The notes under the pieces were generated by a model, which was not told the DNA's origin, searched no databases, and saw only the letters and a list, made by a program, of their open reading frames with translations. From Lottia gigantea (lineage: Eukaryota > Mollusca > Gastropoda > Lottiidae), in the NCBI RefSeq assembly GCF_000327385.1, contig NW_008708752.1, positions 1,550,314 to 1,614,313 on the forward strand: 64,000 bases of DNA, read 5' to 3'. Shown here piece after piece: positions 16,201 through 30,100 of this stretch (its first letter is position 1; the number at the start of each line of letters is the position of its first letter). The position numbers and the translations under genes were made by a program.

Positions 16201-17193
16201 TGTAGAGTTATTTAGATTATTTTACCAAGACTTTACAGTATGAATATAAGGGAAAAGGTGTGATTATTCAGTGTTTAAAACCTTTCTATGTGGCAACTAA
16301 AATGACAGAGTACAGTGAAACACTATCAAATCCTAATCTCTGGATTCCCTCTGCTAGTATATATGCCAGGCATGCTGTAAAAACATTAGGTCGTGTTCCA
16401 GTATCAACAGGATATTGGCCACATGCTATACTTGTAAGTAATTCTATATCTCTTCTTATGTGGCCACATTGATGCTTATGATATATTCTGAAGAAACATG
16501 GGCATCTTAAAGGTATTGTAAAGAGGTTTTCTAAAATTTGTACGTATATCGGGGTACACTGATAGCATCAATTTAAGCCATTCCAATTTTCAGTCAGAGG
16601 TCTGTGGTTCCTGCAATTCCTCTATAACTAAGTGTTTGATGACATCACTAACTGCAAAATATACTGTATTGCATAAGGACTTCATGATTAGTGACAATGT
16701 TTTAAGGGAATCGCAGGAACCACAGACTTCGTCGTATCACAAATATGGGTTTTGACACGGTGTTATTAACGGCGGAAGGAGGAAGTATGGTGAATGTCTG
16801 ATTGAAAATTGGAATGATGCAAATTGATGCTATCAGTGTCCCCAATGCACATAAAAAATTTAGAAAACTTCTTTACCAGCTCCAGCTGACAACTGCCAAA
16901 TCTATCAGAGGCTGGAATAGAGAAAGATGTTTCGGAGTAGTATTATATCAAATTATGAAGGGGACTACGTGAACGCTAGCTATGCTTATATCTTATAATC
17001 TTCCATATTCTAGGCCTGGCTTACAGAATTAATACCAGAATTTCTCTGGATGTGGGCAGCCTCTGGATTAAATACAGCATTAAGATCTCAAGCTAAACGT
17101 AGATCAAAACATCGAAAAACAACAGAATCAGATCAATCTATGGACAGTCCATCAGACCATAGTAGCTTTCTTTCACCATCTACGTCATTTTGA
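13270..17193 (+). CDS. HSDL1: Hydroxysteroid dehydrogenase-like protein 1 (short-chain dehydrogenase), nine exons
   Basis: SDR-family NAD(P)-binding oxidoreductase related to HSD17B3/B12. Exons: 13270-13480, 13706-13828, 14246-14356, 14701-14759, 14903-14947, 15403-15437, 15715-15796, 16206-16433 and 17014-17193. All have GT-AG borders and in-frame phases, giving 357 residues (human HSDL1 is 330). The N-terminus [20 protein letters not shown] parallels human MAAVDSFYLLYREIA. Motifs: cofactor loop [16 protein letters not shown], catalytic Ser in MMSSGA (S205) and Y218-A-A-T-K222. The final exon adds a basic, Ser-rich tail ([16 protein letters not shown]) not in the human protein. The start codon lies in CCAAGATGGCG, a good Kozak context that also resembles the YY1 motif found at many animal starts. 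Human HSDL1 carries Phe in place of the catalytic Tyr; here it is Tyr, so activity is plausible. Confidence 0.95.
15070..15333. repeat. 31-bp minisatellite in HSDL1 intron 5
   Basis: Eight full 31-bp units plus a partial ninth, starting GCATTTGTTATCTGATATTA and continuing CTGTGTCTGTG. Units alternate between ATATTACTG and ATATAACTG, which suggests growth by a 62-bp double unit. It lies well inside the intron (14948-15402), away from both splice sites. Confidence 0.97.
16509..16883. repeat. Palindromic MITE-like element in HSDL1 intron 8
   Basis: Imperfect inverted arms: GAGGTTTTCTAAAATTTG ... CACTGATAGCATCAATTT on the left is answered by AAATTGATGCTATCAGTGT ... TTTAGAAAACTTCTTTA on the right. 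The inner arms share GTCTGTGGTTCCTGC and its complement. Related copies lie at 50195-50341 and 56011-56279. No transposase frame, so it is a non-autonomous DNA element. Confidence 0.8.
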
Positions 17194-19963
17194 TTTTTCC
17201 CTGAATCATATTTATTAATCATAATTTTATGGTATTTTTGAGAAGAGTCTTCATCTCTGTATATCATAAGGGGACAGGTTACTCATTTTCGGGAGTTGAT
17301 TTGAATCTTGAATATATCATAATTATAGTCTTCAGAAGTACTACAAATGTACGAAAATCACATAATTCCTTCAAAAATACCTCAAACTAGGAATTTCACT
17401 TTCTATTTCTATAAATATAGAGACTATATATGTCTTCTCTATATAATATATATGGCTTAGTCTCATAAGACAAGTGTTCATTTTAACTTTCAAACAAGGA
17501 TCAGGTTTCTTTTGCTGGCAAAAAATATCATATGTTACTATTATTATTATTATAATTGCTCAAACATACCTATTTTAGTATTTTATCACTGAAATTGAAT
17601 TTGAGCCATAATGGAATATGAATTTTGAATTTTTTGTTCACTATTTTTTAGTCCCTTTTTTTTTTATTGAATTGATATATAATGTAAATTCAAATCACGT
17701 TTTATTTACAACTGTTGTATATATGAATAACACATTGACTATAGTTTAAGGTTTTTTCCTGAATTGTAGGAAAACTGGACACTGGATTTGAATTATAAAA
17801 AGCGATACCAGTTGCTAAAACATACAAGGCAATTAGTCTTTATCCCTTTGATAAGTTGAGATCTGGTCATTTCAGGCCATATTTGTAAGCAAATTTCAAA
17901 TTTCAAGGAAGGTAACGTGTATATATTTTTTTAAATCCCGTTTTTGAAATGATTACGTCATAATTACTAGGCTCCTGTCCCTATTATAATTTTAAAAAAT
18001 AAAATCTGCTTTTTCAGTGATCTGAACTGATGATAATACAAATCTAGAATGTTTTTGTTTTTCAAAAGATATAAGAAAAGAATGCTCTTTCTTTGATTAT
18101 GGTTTGATTGGGATAATATTATGTTGCAAATGTTTGAACTGAAATTGAAAGTACTTTGACTGGTGTGTTTATTATTAATTTTGTATTTTTACTAAAATTT
18201 TGATAAAACTTGTATGTTTGTTTAGATGATTTTGTGTGGTTTATGGATCTAATGTCTTACCCAATAAGGTGTAGGAGAGTTGGAAGTAAAACTCCATTCA
18301 TTTCATTCATTTCTTATAAATATTTTTGGAACATGTATTTTCATTTTTAAAAAATGAATTAAGCGAGCCTTGATCTTTCATTAGCATTGAGAACTATTTT
18401 TAATTTGGAGACTGCTTGTTGTTATGCATTTACTTTATTTGATTTTGATTTGAGGAATAAATACATTTGTTGTTGTTTTATTTATATTTTGAAAATGATC
18501 AAATTATCAAAATATCAAAAGTCCTTTCTTTTTACAGTAGAGCCACTTGAATCAGCGCTTTCCAGGTGTCTGACAGCTTGTCATTCTAATATCTGTAAGT
18601 AGTTATGCTATACTTATACTATCTACAGTTTAAATGTACCCTTCCCGTTCATAGCGCTCATACGAAACTCGAAATAGCAACGAATACGTCAACAATGTTC
18701 ACTACGACGTTCACACACACACACTTACACATTTGGGAATATTCTCTGAATTACTGTTGTATGGAATATTTATACAATACGCTAAAGGTTGAGTTAAAAC
18801 TGAACGTTAAGATGAAAGGAATTTTGACAATCGGACTGTTTTTGAACCAGAACAAAATTTAATTCGTAAAAGATGGACATTCTCCAATGACATTAATGTA
18901 AAAAACACATCGGAATATAAATCGGCTATTGGTTGTCCATTGGCTTGAGCTCCATTTTTAAGAAATTAACGTAGGAGAATTAAAATATATAAAATCATGT
19001 TATATTACACAAAAATCATGATTACAAAACAAGAAATACATAAAACAAATAAATGTTTCTATCAATTTAAGCCTTATTTGCCACAAAAAACAAAATAATT
19101 ACACACACGGTACATGATAATAGATAATACCGAATGCGAAGTAAGTTGTAAGTAAATTCCATGGCATCAAAAATGTAATACAGTTAGTGGTATCGAATGT
19201 GGCCAACGCTTGTACCATGACGTTACAACAGTATTTGTGAAAGCATTTGGTCACAACGATGGACCCGTTGTCGAAATAACTTGAACACGTGAGAAATCAT
19301 ACACTTGATATTACATTTAATTTTTTTGTGATCATTATATCAATAGCGTAGCCTGTTGATTTTTGGAACCATGATGGCCAAATATATTTTATAATGCCTT
19401 GCGACTTAAAAGGTGAAAGGTGGCTTCACGTTATGAGGAAGAAAATGTGGCTTAAAGTTTCACAGAGGCATGATGGCGAGAAAATACAATGCCCAAATAC
19501 ACACATAAATTGACTTATGGTTCTTGGAAGATACCCAGACTACGCCTCTTGAGGTTCATGTATGTTGTCTGTATACAGATGACCTCCTTCATAAATGCTC
19601 ATGTTTTATAACTAAAATTTGCATTACTGAGTGCTATATCAAAACAAACAAATAACATACAAAATGAAAAGTATACACAAAATTCGTATTTACAATGTTA
19701 TGAAAAAAATTTAAAAGTTTTTCAAATTTGAAGCTTATTCTAAAAATATAAGTATTTAAGTATCGAAATCGTATGGCAAGTTGATCTGAAGGCCGAATAA
19801 TACCTTCGGATAAAAATCCTTTTCAATGCATTACATAGCCATTATCCCGTAAGCTGCCTTGAATCGAGCTTCGGCAGCAAGGTTTATAAACTTCTCCACA
19901 AAGCATTAGCCTGTTACCGGGGTGGAATTTCATAATATATTCAAAGAAATGCTATAAATATAA
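17194..19963. other. HSDL1 3' region and intergenic stretch
   Basis: No further gene recognised. AATAAA at 18456-18461 could end the HSDL1 transcript. 17293-17375 is a short dispersed repeat (GTTGATTTGAATCTTGAATA ... AGAAGTACTACAAATGTACG) also seen at 59917-59982 (same strand) and 56846-56925 (opposite strand). The part nearest 19963 should include the 3' UTR of the minus-strand mucin gene; ATTAAA on the minus strand near 19318 is a weak poly(A) candidate. Confidence 0.5.
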
Positions 19964-22900
19964 TTATTTGCCTATATACCTAAAATATTTAGAAATATAA
20001 TCATAATAATAATTGTAGTATCTACGATAATAATTAGTGAGATTATTATAGAAATTAAACACTCTAGATTTTACAGTCGAGTAAGTATTTCTCAAAACAG
20101 TCTTTCCATATTCGTAAGCTTTACGTATATTTTTGTACATGGCAGTGAGCTTAGATCTGAAAAATTGTTTACCGCGTTGGAACGGTACATAAACAAGATT
20201 CACCACACCTTTACGAGCTAGAGTCCATAAATTGGCCAGTTTCTTCAACGTTGAACGTAATATTTGACGTGATCTTCTATAAATTGCCAAAGCTACATCT
20301 CTTCCAATTGTGTATGCTCTTTTAGCTACTTTATAAACAGTGATAGTAACCGTAGGCAAAGTGGCTTTTGTAACATTTGTATCGTTTTTGGGAGGTGTTT
20401 TTGTTTCATTCCTCATATTCACGTTAACATAAACATCCTTTCTTCCATGTGGCTTTTCAGGCTTTCTGACTCTTATGATCTGGGTGATACGACCAATTGA
20501 TGGTTTGAACGTACGAGGGGGTGCTTCAGTTGTGGGTACGCGACCCATTGTGGTTCGGTCACTACCTCGGGTTTTTGATACAAAATAGGTCGTGAATATA
20601 GGAGAGTCGGTTGTAGTGGTATCTAATTCTTCTTCCGTGGCAGTCTCTATATCTCTCTTAAAAGTGGTACTTGCATCTTCCTCCGTGGAGGTTTCCAGAT
20701 CATCAGCAGAAGTAGTCTCAATACCATCCCAGGTCGTCGTCTCATACTCTTCTTCTGTAGTTGAGAAGGGAGCTACCGTACTATACAGCCAAGACGAAAT
20801 CGTTGTTGTGAAGTCTGACTCTGTAGTGAGATCTTCCTCAAACGTAGTTTCAGAAGAGTCTGTTGTTTGTTCAGTTGTTTCCGGATCCATGGTAGAGAGG
20901 GTATCATATAGCCAAGTCATAGCACTTTCCATAGTGGTACTTATTTCGTTTGTAGTTTCACCACTAGCATCCACACTGTCGGTTGTGGAACCAAAGTCTG
21001 ACGATGTGGTTAAATCAGTAGAAGTACCAGAAGCGTCGGTTATGTATTCGGGCGTATAATCTGTGCTAAAGTCAGACGTTGATTGCTCTGTGGTAAAGTT
21101 AGTTGCGGCATCTTGTGGATAGTCGGTGTAGCTATCGGTGGTATACGCCTCTGTTGTACCGTCCCCACTAGACTCAATTGTAGTATCCGTGTCATTGATA
21201 TCTACTGGAAGAGTTGTTACCTCCGGAATTTCAGTTGTTGCTAAGGTTGTTTCATTATCAAGTACGACAGTATCATTGACAAAGGGAGTAACATCTGTGG
21301 AGGCCTCGAATGTTAAATAGTCTACACTTGAATCAGTAGTAATTTCGGCAGTGTATGTACTAAATTTATCACCAGTGGCATCCTTTTCTATGCTGTCTTC
21401 AGTCGTAAATCCGGAATATGATTCGCTTGTGAATGAACTAGTATCATCGAAGACTGTGGTGGATTGGTTAGATGTTGAAGCACTACCAGTTGAACCAGTG
21501 CTGCTACTATCAGTTCTAGAGTCAATATAGTTTGTTGAGTAGGTACTATCAATTTTATCAACTTCGGTACTACTATATTCAGGTGATTGAGTACTGATAG
21601 ATTCTGGTAATTCAGTGCTACCCAAGTCCGTAGATTGTGTACTACTTAAATCTGGCGATTCGGTATCGGGACTAGCTAAATCAGACGATCCGGTGCTACT
21701 TAAATCTGACGATTCTGTGCTACTGAAATCTGGTGATTCTGTGCTACTGAAGTGTGGTGCTTCTGTGCCACTGGAGTCGGTTGATTCCGTACTACTTAAA
21801 TCTGGTGATTCTGTGCTTCTGGAGTCCCTAGATCGTGTGCTACTGAAATCTGGCGATTCGGTATCGGCACTAGCAAAATCAGATGATTCGCTGCTGCTCA
21901 AATCTGATGATTGGATGCTACTTAAATCTGGTGATTCTGTGCTACTAAAATCTGGTGATTCTGTGCTACTAAAATCTGGTGATTCTGTGATACGTAAATG
22001 TAGTGACTCTGTGCTACTTAAATCTACTGACTTTGTGCTACTGAAATCTGGTGATTCTGTGTCACTAAAATCTGGTGACTCGGTGCTACTTAAATCTATT
22101 GAATCGGTGCTACTTGAATCTGGTGTATCTGTGCTACTGAAATCTGGTGTTTCTGTGCTACTGAAATCTGGTGATTCTGTACTACTGAAATCTGGTGATT
22201 CTGTACTACTGAAATCTGGTGATTCTGTGCCACTTAAATCTGATGACTCGGTGCTACTTAAATCTGTTGAATCGGTGCTTCTTAGATCTGGGGATTCCGT
22301 GCTTCTTAGATCTGGGGATTCCGTGCTTCTTAAATCCAAATCTGATGATTCCGTGGTACTTAAATCTGGTGATGCGGTGCTACGTAAATCTGGTGATTCG
22401 GTGCTACGTAAATCTGATGATTCGGTGCTACTAAAATCTAGTGATTCAGTGCTTCTTAAATCTGGTGATTCAGTGCTTCTTAATTCTGGTGATTCAGTGT
22501 TACTGAAATTTGGTGATTCGGTGCTAATTAAATCTGGTGATTCGGTGCTATTTAAATTTAATGATTCGGTGCTATTTAAATTTGATAATTCGGTGCTGCT
22601 GAAATCTGGTGTTTCGGTGCTTCTTAGGTCTGGTGATTCGGTGCTCATTACGTCTGTTGATCTTGTATCATTTACATCTGTTGATTCAGATGTTATTGTG
22701 CTCTTAAGGTCTGGTAAATGTCGTGTACTTTGGTCAATGGAATCACCACTTTTATCTGTGAACATGTCATTTGATGCCGTTGATGTGTCAACATATTCTG
22801 GAGTACTTGAAGTTTCAAACGTAGATAAAAAGTCCATTGCTTCAGAAACTTCAGTAGATGGATCTCCTGAAATGTCCAAATATTGTGAAACTGAAGGAAG

Positions 22901-24177
22901 GTCAGTAGTACTGGATTCTGAGGATGCATTTAGAAAATCATAGGAAGGAGATTCAGGCGCAGAAGTGACAACAGAAGACTGTAGTAGAGAAGAATCAGTA
23001 GAAAGCTCTGTCTGGTCTGTTGTGATGTTCACACTAGGCGAGTCAGTTATTTGAGTCACGTTAGATGACTCTGTCATGTCCGTCACACTTGATCCGTCAG
23101 TCACACTAGATTCACCCGTGATGCCCGTTTCGCTCGCAATTGATGTATCTGTAAAAACAGTATCTGGCGAATCTGACGAGGACAATGAACTTGATGCATC
23201 ATGCGTTGATGATGTGTGTTCTGAATAACCCGTAATTCCAGTTTCAGTGACGTCAGTTGATCGTTGTGTTGCTTGAGTCATCTTTCCATCAGAAGTTGAC
23301 GAGTCAGTTGAACCTGATATAGCTGTGACTTCCTCTAAAGTTGAATCTGTCGTTGGGTTAAAGGTTGTTCCGCTGGAGGTCACAAAGTCAATATCTTTTT
23401 CTGTTCCCGAAGAGTCTGTTGCGCTGAACGGCGATCCAGTATTATGTGTAGACGAGCCATCCTCACTCTGGGTACTATATGACGGTGAGTCAGTAGTTCC
23501 TGAATAGTATATTGGCGTAGAGTAGTCCAGTGTTTCGCCACTTTCAACAATAGATGAAGTCATGTCAAAAGTCGAACTTGGGAAATCTGCAGATGTCAAA
23601 AATGTGATATCACCAATGAATGCAGTGGTAGTTTCACCCACAGAGGAGTCTGTGTCAGTAGAAGTCTCCGAACTAGTTGATGACGGTTCTGAATCAGATG
23701 TACTAGGCAAATCAGTTTGAGCACTGGATGATGTTGAGCCACTGATATGTTCTCCAGTGGAAGCTGTCTCTAAGTCCGTTGCTGTATCAGTTTGAATCTT
23801 AGTTGAGGATAGTGAAGTGTCAGAGGTAATGTCCGATGTCTGTGTCTGGGTCGATGTTAAATCCATTCCAGAAGTAGAAAAAGAAATCGGAGTAGAAGAA
23901 TCAGCAGTAGAAGTAGAATCAGAAGATTCCGGAGTAGTAGAAATTAAATCAGCTACATCTGGACCAGAAGTTGTCTCATCGGTATGATTAAACGGGACAA
24001 ATTTAGCAGTAGTTAGTAATTCAGTAACGTTTCCAGTAAAAGCTGGCGTGGAAACTTCAGTTATATTTGAAGATGGAGAGTAGGAAGGTGTTGGTGTTTC
24101 AGTGATAATACCTTTCTTAAGTGTTGAAGTTAATGGTTCAGTATGAGCTGAAGGAAAATCGGCAGAACTAGTTGCAT
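19964..24177 (-). CDS. Terminal mucin exon: acidic Ser/Thr repeats then a basic Tyr-rich tail
   Basis: Open throughout and ending with a stop at 19964. The upstream acceptor (TTTTCAG before ATGCAACT) is entered in phase 1 from the small exon 24528-24445, which has matching style ([17 protein letters not shown]). Composition is Ser, Thr, Asp and Glu, with repeats of the form S-S-T-E-S-P-D-F/L in the middle and NxT/NxS sites (NVT, NET, NDT). The last ~190 residues switch abruptly to a basic segment: [19 protein letters not shown], then [19 protein letters not shown], ending in a Tyr cluster ([17 protein letters not shown]). There is no cysteine and no membrane span. Ionic cross-linking of a polyanionic mucin by its own basic tail, or an adhesive or matrix role, is inference only. 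The 1,300-codon part starting at ATG 23866 could instead be read as a start, but the frame runs openly upstream to 24177. Confidence 0.8.
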
Positions 24178-27100
24178 CTGAAAATACACAAAAAATAATT
24201 TCCAGAAATTTTTCCCGTACTTAATTTATACGTCCTACACAGAATAAGCATCCTTACTAGCATTATAATATTACTAACGAAACCCAAAGCTGGGCCTGAT
24301 TAATGACCTCGAAAAGAGACAAAGATATTTTGAATGTTTCGGCCTTATATTTCTCGTGTATTTACTTTAGATCTAATTTTTATCGTAGCTCTGTTAGTGG
24401 CCCTCTTCACATAGCTACAATATTTTCAAATAAGAAAACTGTACCTGCAACAGTACCAGAAGCTCCTTCAGTAATTATGTCCTCAAACCCTAATGTTGTA
24501 TATCCATCTAAACTTGTAGATCCGATAGCTGTAAAAATATTAAATCACAATTTTAGAAGATGCATGTAAAAAGCAAAGAAGAAATATATAAAATAAACAT
24601 TGAATATTCATATTCTGTAATTTATGATGTGCAATGATGCCTTTAGGCTGACTGAAACGAATGGTGTTCAACAATAACTTTACATGCCTTGAATTTTCTG
24701 GTTTTAGCCGCATATCATATCAGATGATAGCATATGACAGACTTTTGAGAGTTTTACCTCCTTCCCTCTNNNNNNNNNNNNNNNNNNNNNNNNNNNNNNN
24801 NNNNNNNNNNNNNNNNNNNGAAAGTTACCTGTATGTGTTCCGAAACGTAGTATGTAATAGATGCAGAAGTAGTATATCCATATATCTTAGTGTTTTATTG
24901 TAATATTTCTACTTCTATATGTCTTATAAGCAAGATATTATCTTTGTTTAAAATGTATCTTCCAAATGTCAAGCTATTACTTCGTACCAATACCTTGACT
25001 GGAATAGTCAATATTCAAGGAATGTAGCCATTTGATTAGATAACACGCTAGACAATTACATCCCTTGACAGATAGGCTGTAAACATTATGGCTTTGTCTT
25101 CACTCTCTGTCGAGGCATCTGATTGGCTATATACGCTAGCGTACGACCCAATCAAATCGCTGCATTTATAAACTTCTATGATACAAGAATGGTGACCATT
25201 GCAGTCAAGCACGAAGCTCGTAATAGCATAGTAAAGATGACCATTTTCATGTCTTCATTCATAATTTTAATCCGATATCGAAATAATATTTATACTTACA
25301 AGTCATTCGGAGAGATATAGAAATTCGTAATAAATTTTCAAATATTGATGCGATTTTTGGGACAAATAAATCCAAAGTAGGCCTACATTTAGCAGACCCG
25401 GCTGTTATTTTAATCTAGGGTATTGCAAACTATACGGGGTAGGCGATACATATCACAAAAATAACACAAACACCAATGTTGGATTATTTTAATTTCTGTT
25501 GCTGAATAATATTATCTAGCTTACTATTCCCTGTCTATAGGCTGAAATTTAGAAGCCGGCCTCTACATTAACCATCTAAAAGCCATTCTAATATAAATAT
25601 AGCTCTATCATGTATACCTAATGCAACAACTATGTTTTACAGGAATATTTAAAAACTAAGGCACTAATTTCTGTCTTCAGCATTCTTTCAGAGTCTTCTA
25701 CATAACTACCACTACGAACGAGATCTTCCATTCAAAATACCTTTATCCATTGGACTAAGAGTAAGATTTGTTGCTGTACTTGGTCGAGTTCCATTCTCAG
25801 TTATTTCAAAATCTTGGTCCGAGATCGTTGTTTTAGAATCAAATCTTGGCAAAGTATGGGTAATCATTTTGGAGTCTTCAACTTTGGTTAATTGAGTTGT
25901 TTCTGGGGTGGTCGTCATTTCACTCAACTGACTTGTAGAATCTGTGTTGTTGAGAGACGATACAGTAACCAATCTCCTGTTTTCGCCCCTTTCAACCAAG
26001 GATGCATTTTGCTTCCCAAAGGATTCAATAAAGACTTTATCAGATAGATCAGTGGTATCAAACAACGTAGTGGCTTCATTGGCATAAGCAGTTGTTGCAC
26101 CTGATTTAGACGTGGCCTCCGTCATTGCAGTTGCAGCGTCACTTGGCTCAGTTGCTTTATCAGTACCAAAAGCACTCCTTTCTCCAGAAACAGTAGATAC
26201 CAGGGATGAAGTTAATCCCGATATAATAGCTGGTATATCAGACATTGAAGTCCTTTCAACCTTATCAGTTGTTACATCAGGTGCTGTAGCTTTAGATGTG
26301 TCAGTTGATATATCAGATATTGTAGTCCTTCTAAATGTGTCAGTCATTATATGCGATATTTTAGTTGCTTGAGATGTATCTGTTGTTTCATCAGATGTAG
26401 TAGTTGTTTCGAGTGTATCAGTTGTTTTGCCAAATATTAAGGTCGTTTCAGATGTATCAGTTGTTTTATCAGATATTCTGGTCGTTTCAGGCACGATGTC
26501 TGGCATTGTAAGAGTTTCTGATGTAATATCAGGTATTGTCGTTGTTTCAGATGTATCAGTCGTTATATCAGATATTGTACTAAATTCAGAGGTATCAGTA
26601 ATTATATCTGGAATTTTACTTGTGTTTGAAACATCAGATGTTATACCACCCACCACATACTGTACTGTAGTAGATTCAGATGTATCAGTTGTCTTATCAG
26701 ACATTGTAGTAGTTTTAAATGTATTAGATGTAATATCAGATATTGTAGTAGATTCAGATGTATCAGTTGTCTTATCAGGCGTTGTAGTAGTTTTAGATGT
26801 ATTAGATATAATATCAGATATTGTAGTTAATTCAGATGTATCAGTTGTTTTATCAGACATTGTAGTAGTTTTAGATGTATTAGATGTAATATCAGACATT
26901 GTAGTAGTTTTAGATGTATCAGTTGTCTTATCAGACATTGTAGTAGTTTTAGATGTATTAGATGTAATATCAGATATTGTAGTAAATTCAGATGTATCAG
27001 TTGTCTTATCAGGTATTGTAGTAGTTTTAGATGTATTAAATGTAATATCAGATATTGTAGTAAATTCAAATGTATCAGTTGTCCCATCAGACATTGTAGT

Positions 27101-30100
27101 AGTTTTAGATGTATCAGATGTAATATCAGATATTGTAGTAAATTCAGATGTATCAGTTGTCTTATCAGACATAGTAGTAGTTTTAGATGTATTAGATGTA
27201 ATATCAGATATTGTAGTAGATTCAGATGTATCAGTTGTCGTATCAGACATTGTAGTAGTTTTAGATGTATTAGATGTAATATCAGATATTGTAGTAAATT
27301 CAGATGTATCAGTTGTCGTATCAGACATTGTAGTAATTTTAGATGTATTAGATGTAATATCAGATATTGTAGTAAATTCAGATGTATCAGATGTAATGTC
27401 AGATATTGTAGTAGTTTTAGATGTATCAGATGTAATGTCAGATATTGTAGTAAATTCAGATGTATCAGTTGTCTTATCAGACATTGTAGTAGTTTTAGAT
27501 GTATAAGATGTAATATCAGATGTTGTAGTAGATTCAGAAGTTTCGGATATATCAGTTGTTTCAGATGTATAATGTGTTATATCAGATATTGTAGTTGTTT
27601 CAGGTGTATCTGCTGCAATATCGAATTTTGTAGTAGATTCAGATGTATCTGTTTTAATATCAGAAAGTGTGGTCGTTTCGGATATATCAGTTGCTATATC
27701 TAAGTTTAGATTAGTAGATTCAGATACACCAGTTCTTATATCTGAAATTGTAGTTGTATCTAATAAATCAGACATTGTAGTCGCTTCAGTTGCATCAGTT
27801 CTTTTATGAGATAATGCAGTCGGTTCAGAGGAGTCGGGTGTAATATTAGATAATGTAGTCGTTTCAAACGTCTCAATTGTTATATCCGATAGTGCAGTTC
27901 TTTCAATTGCATCAGTCAAATCAAATGTAATATCTGGTATTGTAGTCGTTTCAAATGTATCAGCTGTTTTATCAGCAACTGTGTTAGATTCAGATGAATC
28001 AGCTCTTATACTTGAAATTTTAGTAGTTTCGGGGATATCATATGTTATGTCAGATAAGGTAGTCGTTTTAGATCTATCGGGTGATAAATCAGATATTGTA
28101 GTCGTTTTAGATGTATCAGGTGTTTTATCAAAAATTGTAGTCGTATCTGTTGTTTTATCTTGAAGTTTAGTTGTTATACTAGGCGCTGTAGTAGTTTTAG
28201 ATATTACCGATGTTGTATCAGAAATTTTAGTTGTATCAGATATTGTATTTGTTTCAGATGCACCAGATGTTTTTTCAGATAATGTAGTTGTTTCAGAGGG
28301 TGTAATGTCAGATATTATAGTTGTATCAAGTATTTTATCAGTTTTTGTAGTAGTTTCAGATGTATCAGATGTATCAGACGTACCTGTTGTTTTAGATATT
28401 GTGGTCGTTTCAGTTGTTATATCAAAGTTTGAAGCTACTTCAGAGGAGTCAAGTGCAATAGCAGGCGTTCCAAATGTATCAGTTGTTATATCAGATATTG
28501 ACGTCTTGTCAGATGTATCACTTGTTATTTCGGATATCGTAGTCATATCAGTTCTTTTATCAGATATTGTAGTTGATTCAATTGTATCAATTGTTTTATC
28601 ATATATTGTAAATGATTCAGAAATATCAGTGGTTTCATCTTGAATTGATATATCAGATGTTATATCCCGTTGTGTAGCCGTTTGACGTGAAACAGATATT
28701 GTAGTAAGTTCAGATGAGTCAGGTGTCAAATCAGATACTGTAGTCATTTCAGCTGTATCAGTTGTTTTTTCAGATATTGTAGTACTTTTAGATGTATCAG
28801 AAGTTATATTAGATACTCTGGTCTTTTCAATTGTTTTATCGGGTGTTGAAGTAGATTCAAATGTATCAGATGTAATTATTGGAGTCAATTCAGATGTATC
28901 AGTTCTTATATCAGACAATGAAATCGTTTCAGATGTGTCAGTTGTTACATCAGACAATGTGGTCGTCTCAGACGATAAATATATTATATCAAATAAAGTA
29001 ATCGCTTCAGATGATTCAGTTCTTACATCAGAGTTTGTAGTATATTCAGGTGTATCAGTTGTTATACTTTGAATTGTAGTTGTTTCTGACATAGCATATG
29101 TTATATCCGATGGAGTATCGGTTTCAGGTGTACCAGTTTTAATATTAGATATTGTAGTAGATTCAGGTGCATGAGATGTTATATCAGATATTAATGTCGT
29201 TTCAGTTGTATTGTTTCTTATAACGGATTTTGTAGTTGATTCAGATGTATCAGATGTTATATCTGAAGTTGTAGTCGTTTCGTTTTTATCAGACGTTATA
29301 TCTCTTATCATAGTCGTTTCGGATGTATCAGATGTTATATAAGATAATGCAGTAGTTTTAGATGCATCACTGATTAAACCAGAATTTGTAGTAGATTCAA
29401 ATGTATCAGTTATATCTGGAATTTTAGTTCTGTCGGATATATCAGATGTAATATCAGGTACTGAAGTGGATTTAAATGTATCAGTTGGTGTTCTATCGGA
29501 TAGAGTAGTCGTTTCAGATGTATCAGTTGTTTTATTAGAAATTGTGAATGATTCTGATGTATCAGATGTTATATCTGGTATTGTAGATGTTGCGGATATA
29601 TCAGATGTGATATCAAATATTGTTGACGTTTCAGTTGTATTTGTTCTTAATTCGGATGTTGTAGTAGATTCAGATGTATCAGTTGTTATATCAGTAATTT
29701 GAGTCTTTTCGAATTTATCAGACGTTATATCTCTTATTGTAGTCGTTTTAGTCGTATCAGATATTGAAATAGTTGTTTTATCGGTTATTGCAGTAGATGC
29801 GAATGCATCAGATGCGATATCGGATATTTTAGTAGATTCAGATGTATCAGTTGTTAGATCAGGATTTTTAGTTGTTTCGGATATATCTTTTTGTGAAGTC
29901 GTTTCAGATGTATCAGTTGTTGTATCAGATATTGTAGTCGATTCAGATGTATCAGGTGTTATATCAGATAGTTTAGTGGTTTTAGATGTATCAGTTATTT
30001 TACCAGTTTTTGTAGTAGATTCAGATGTATTAATTGTTATATGTGGAATTATAGTTGTTTCCAATATTTCAGACGTCATATCCGATAGTGTAGATGTATC

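Noticed and set aside
21615-22943. Plus-strand 442-codon frame (SVLLKSGD repeats)
   Set aside because: Antisense shadow of the 24-bp repeat in the terminal mucin exon; ends where the repeat ends.
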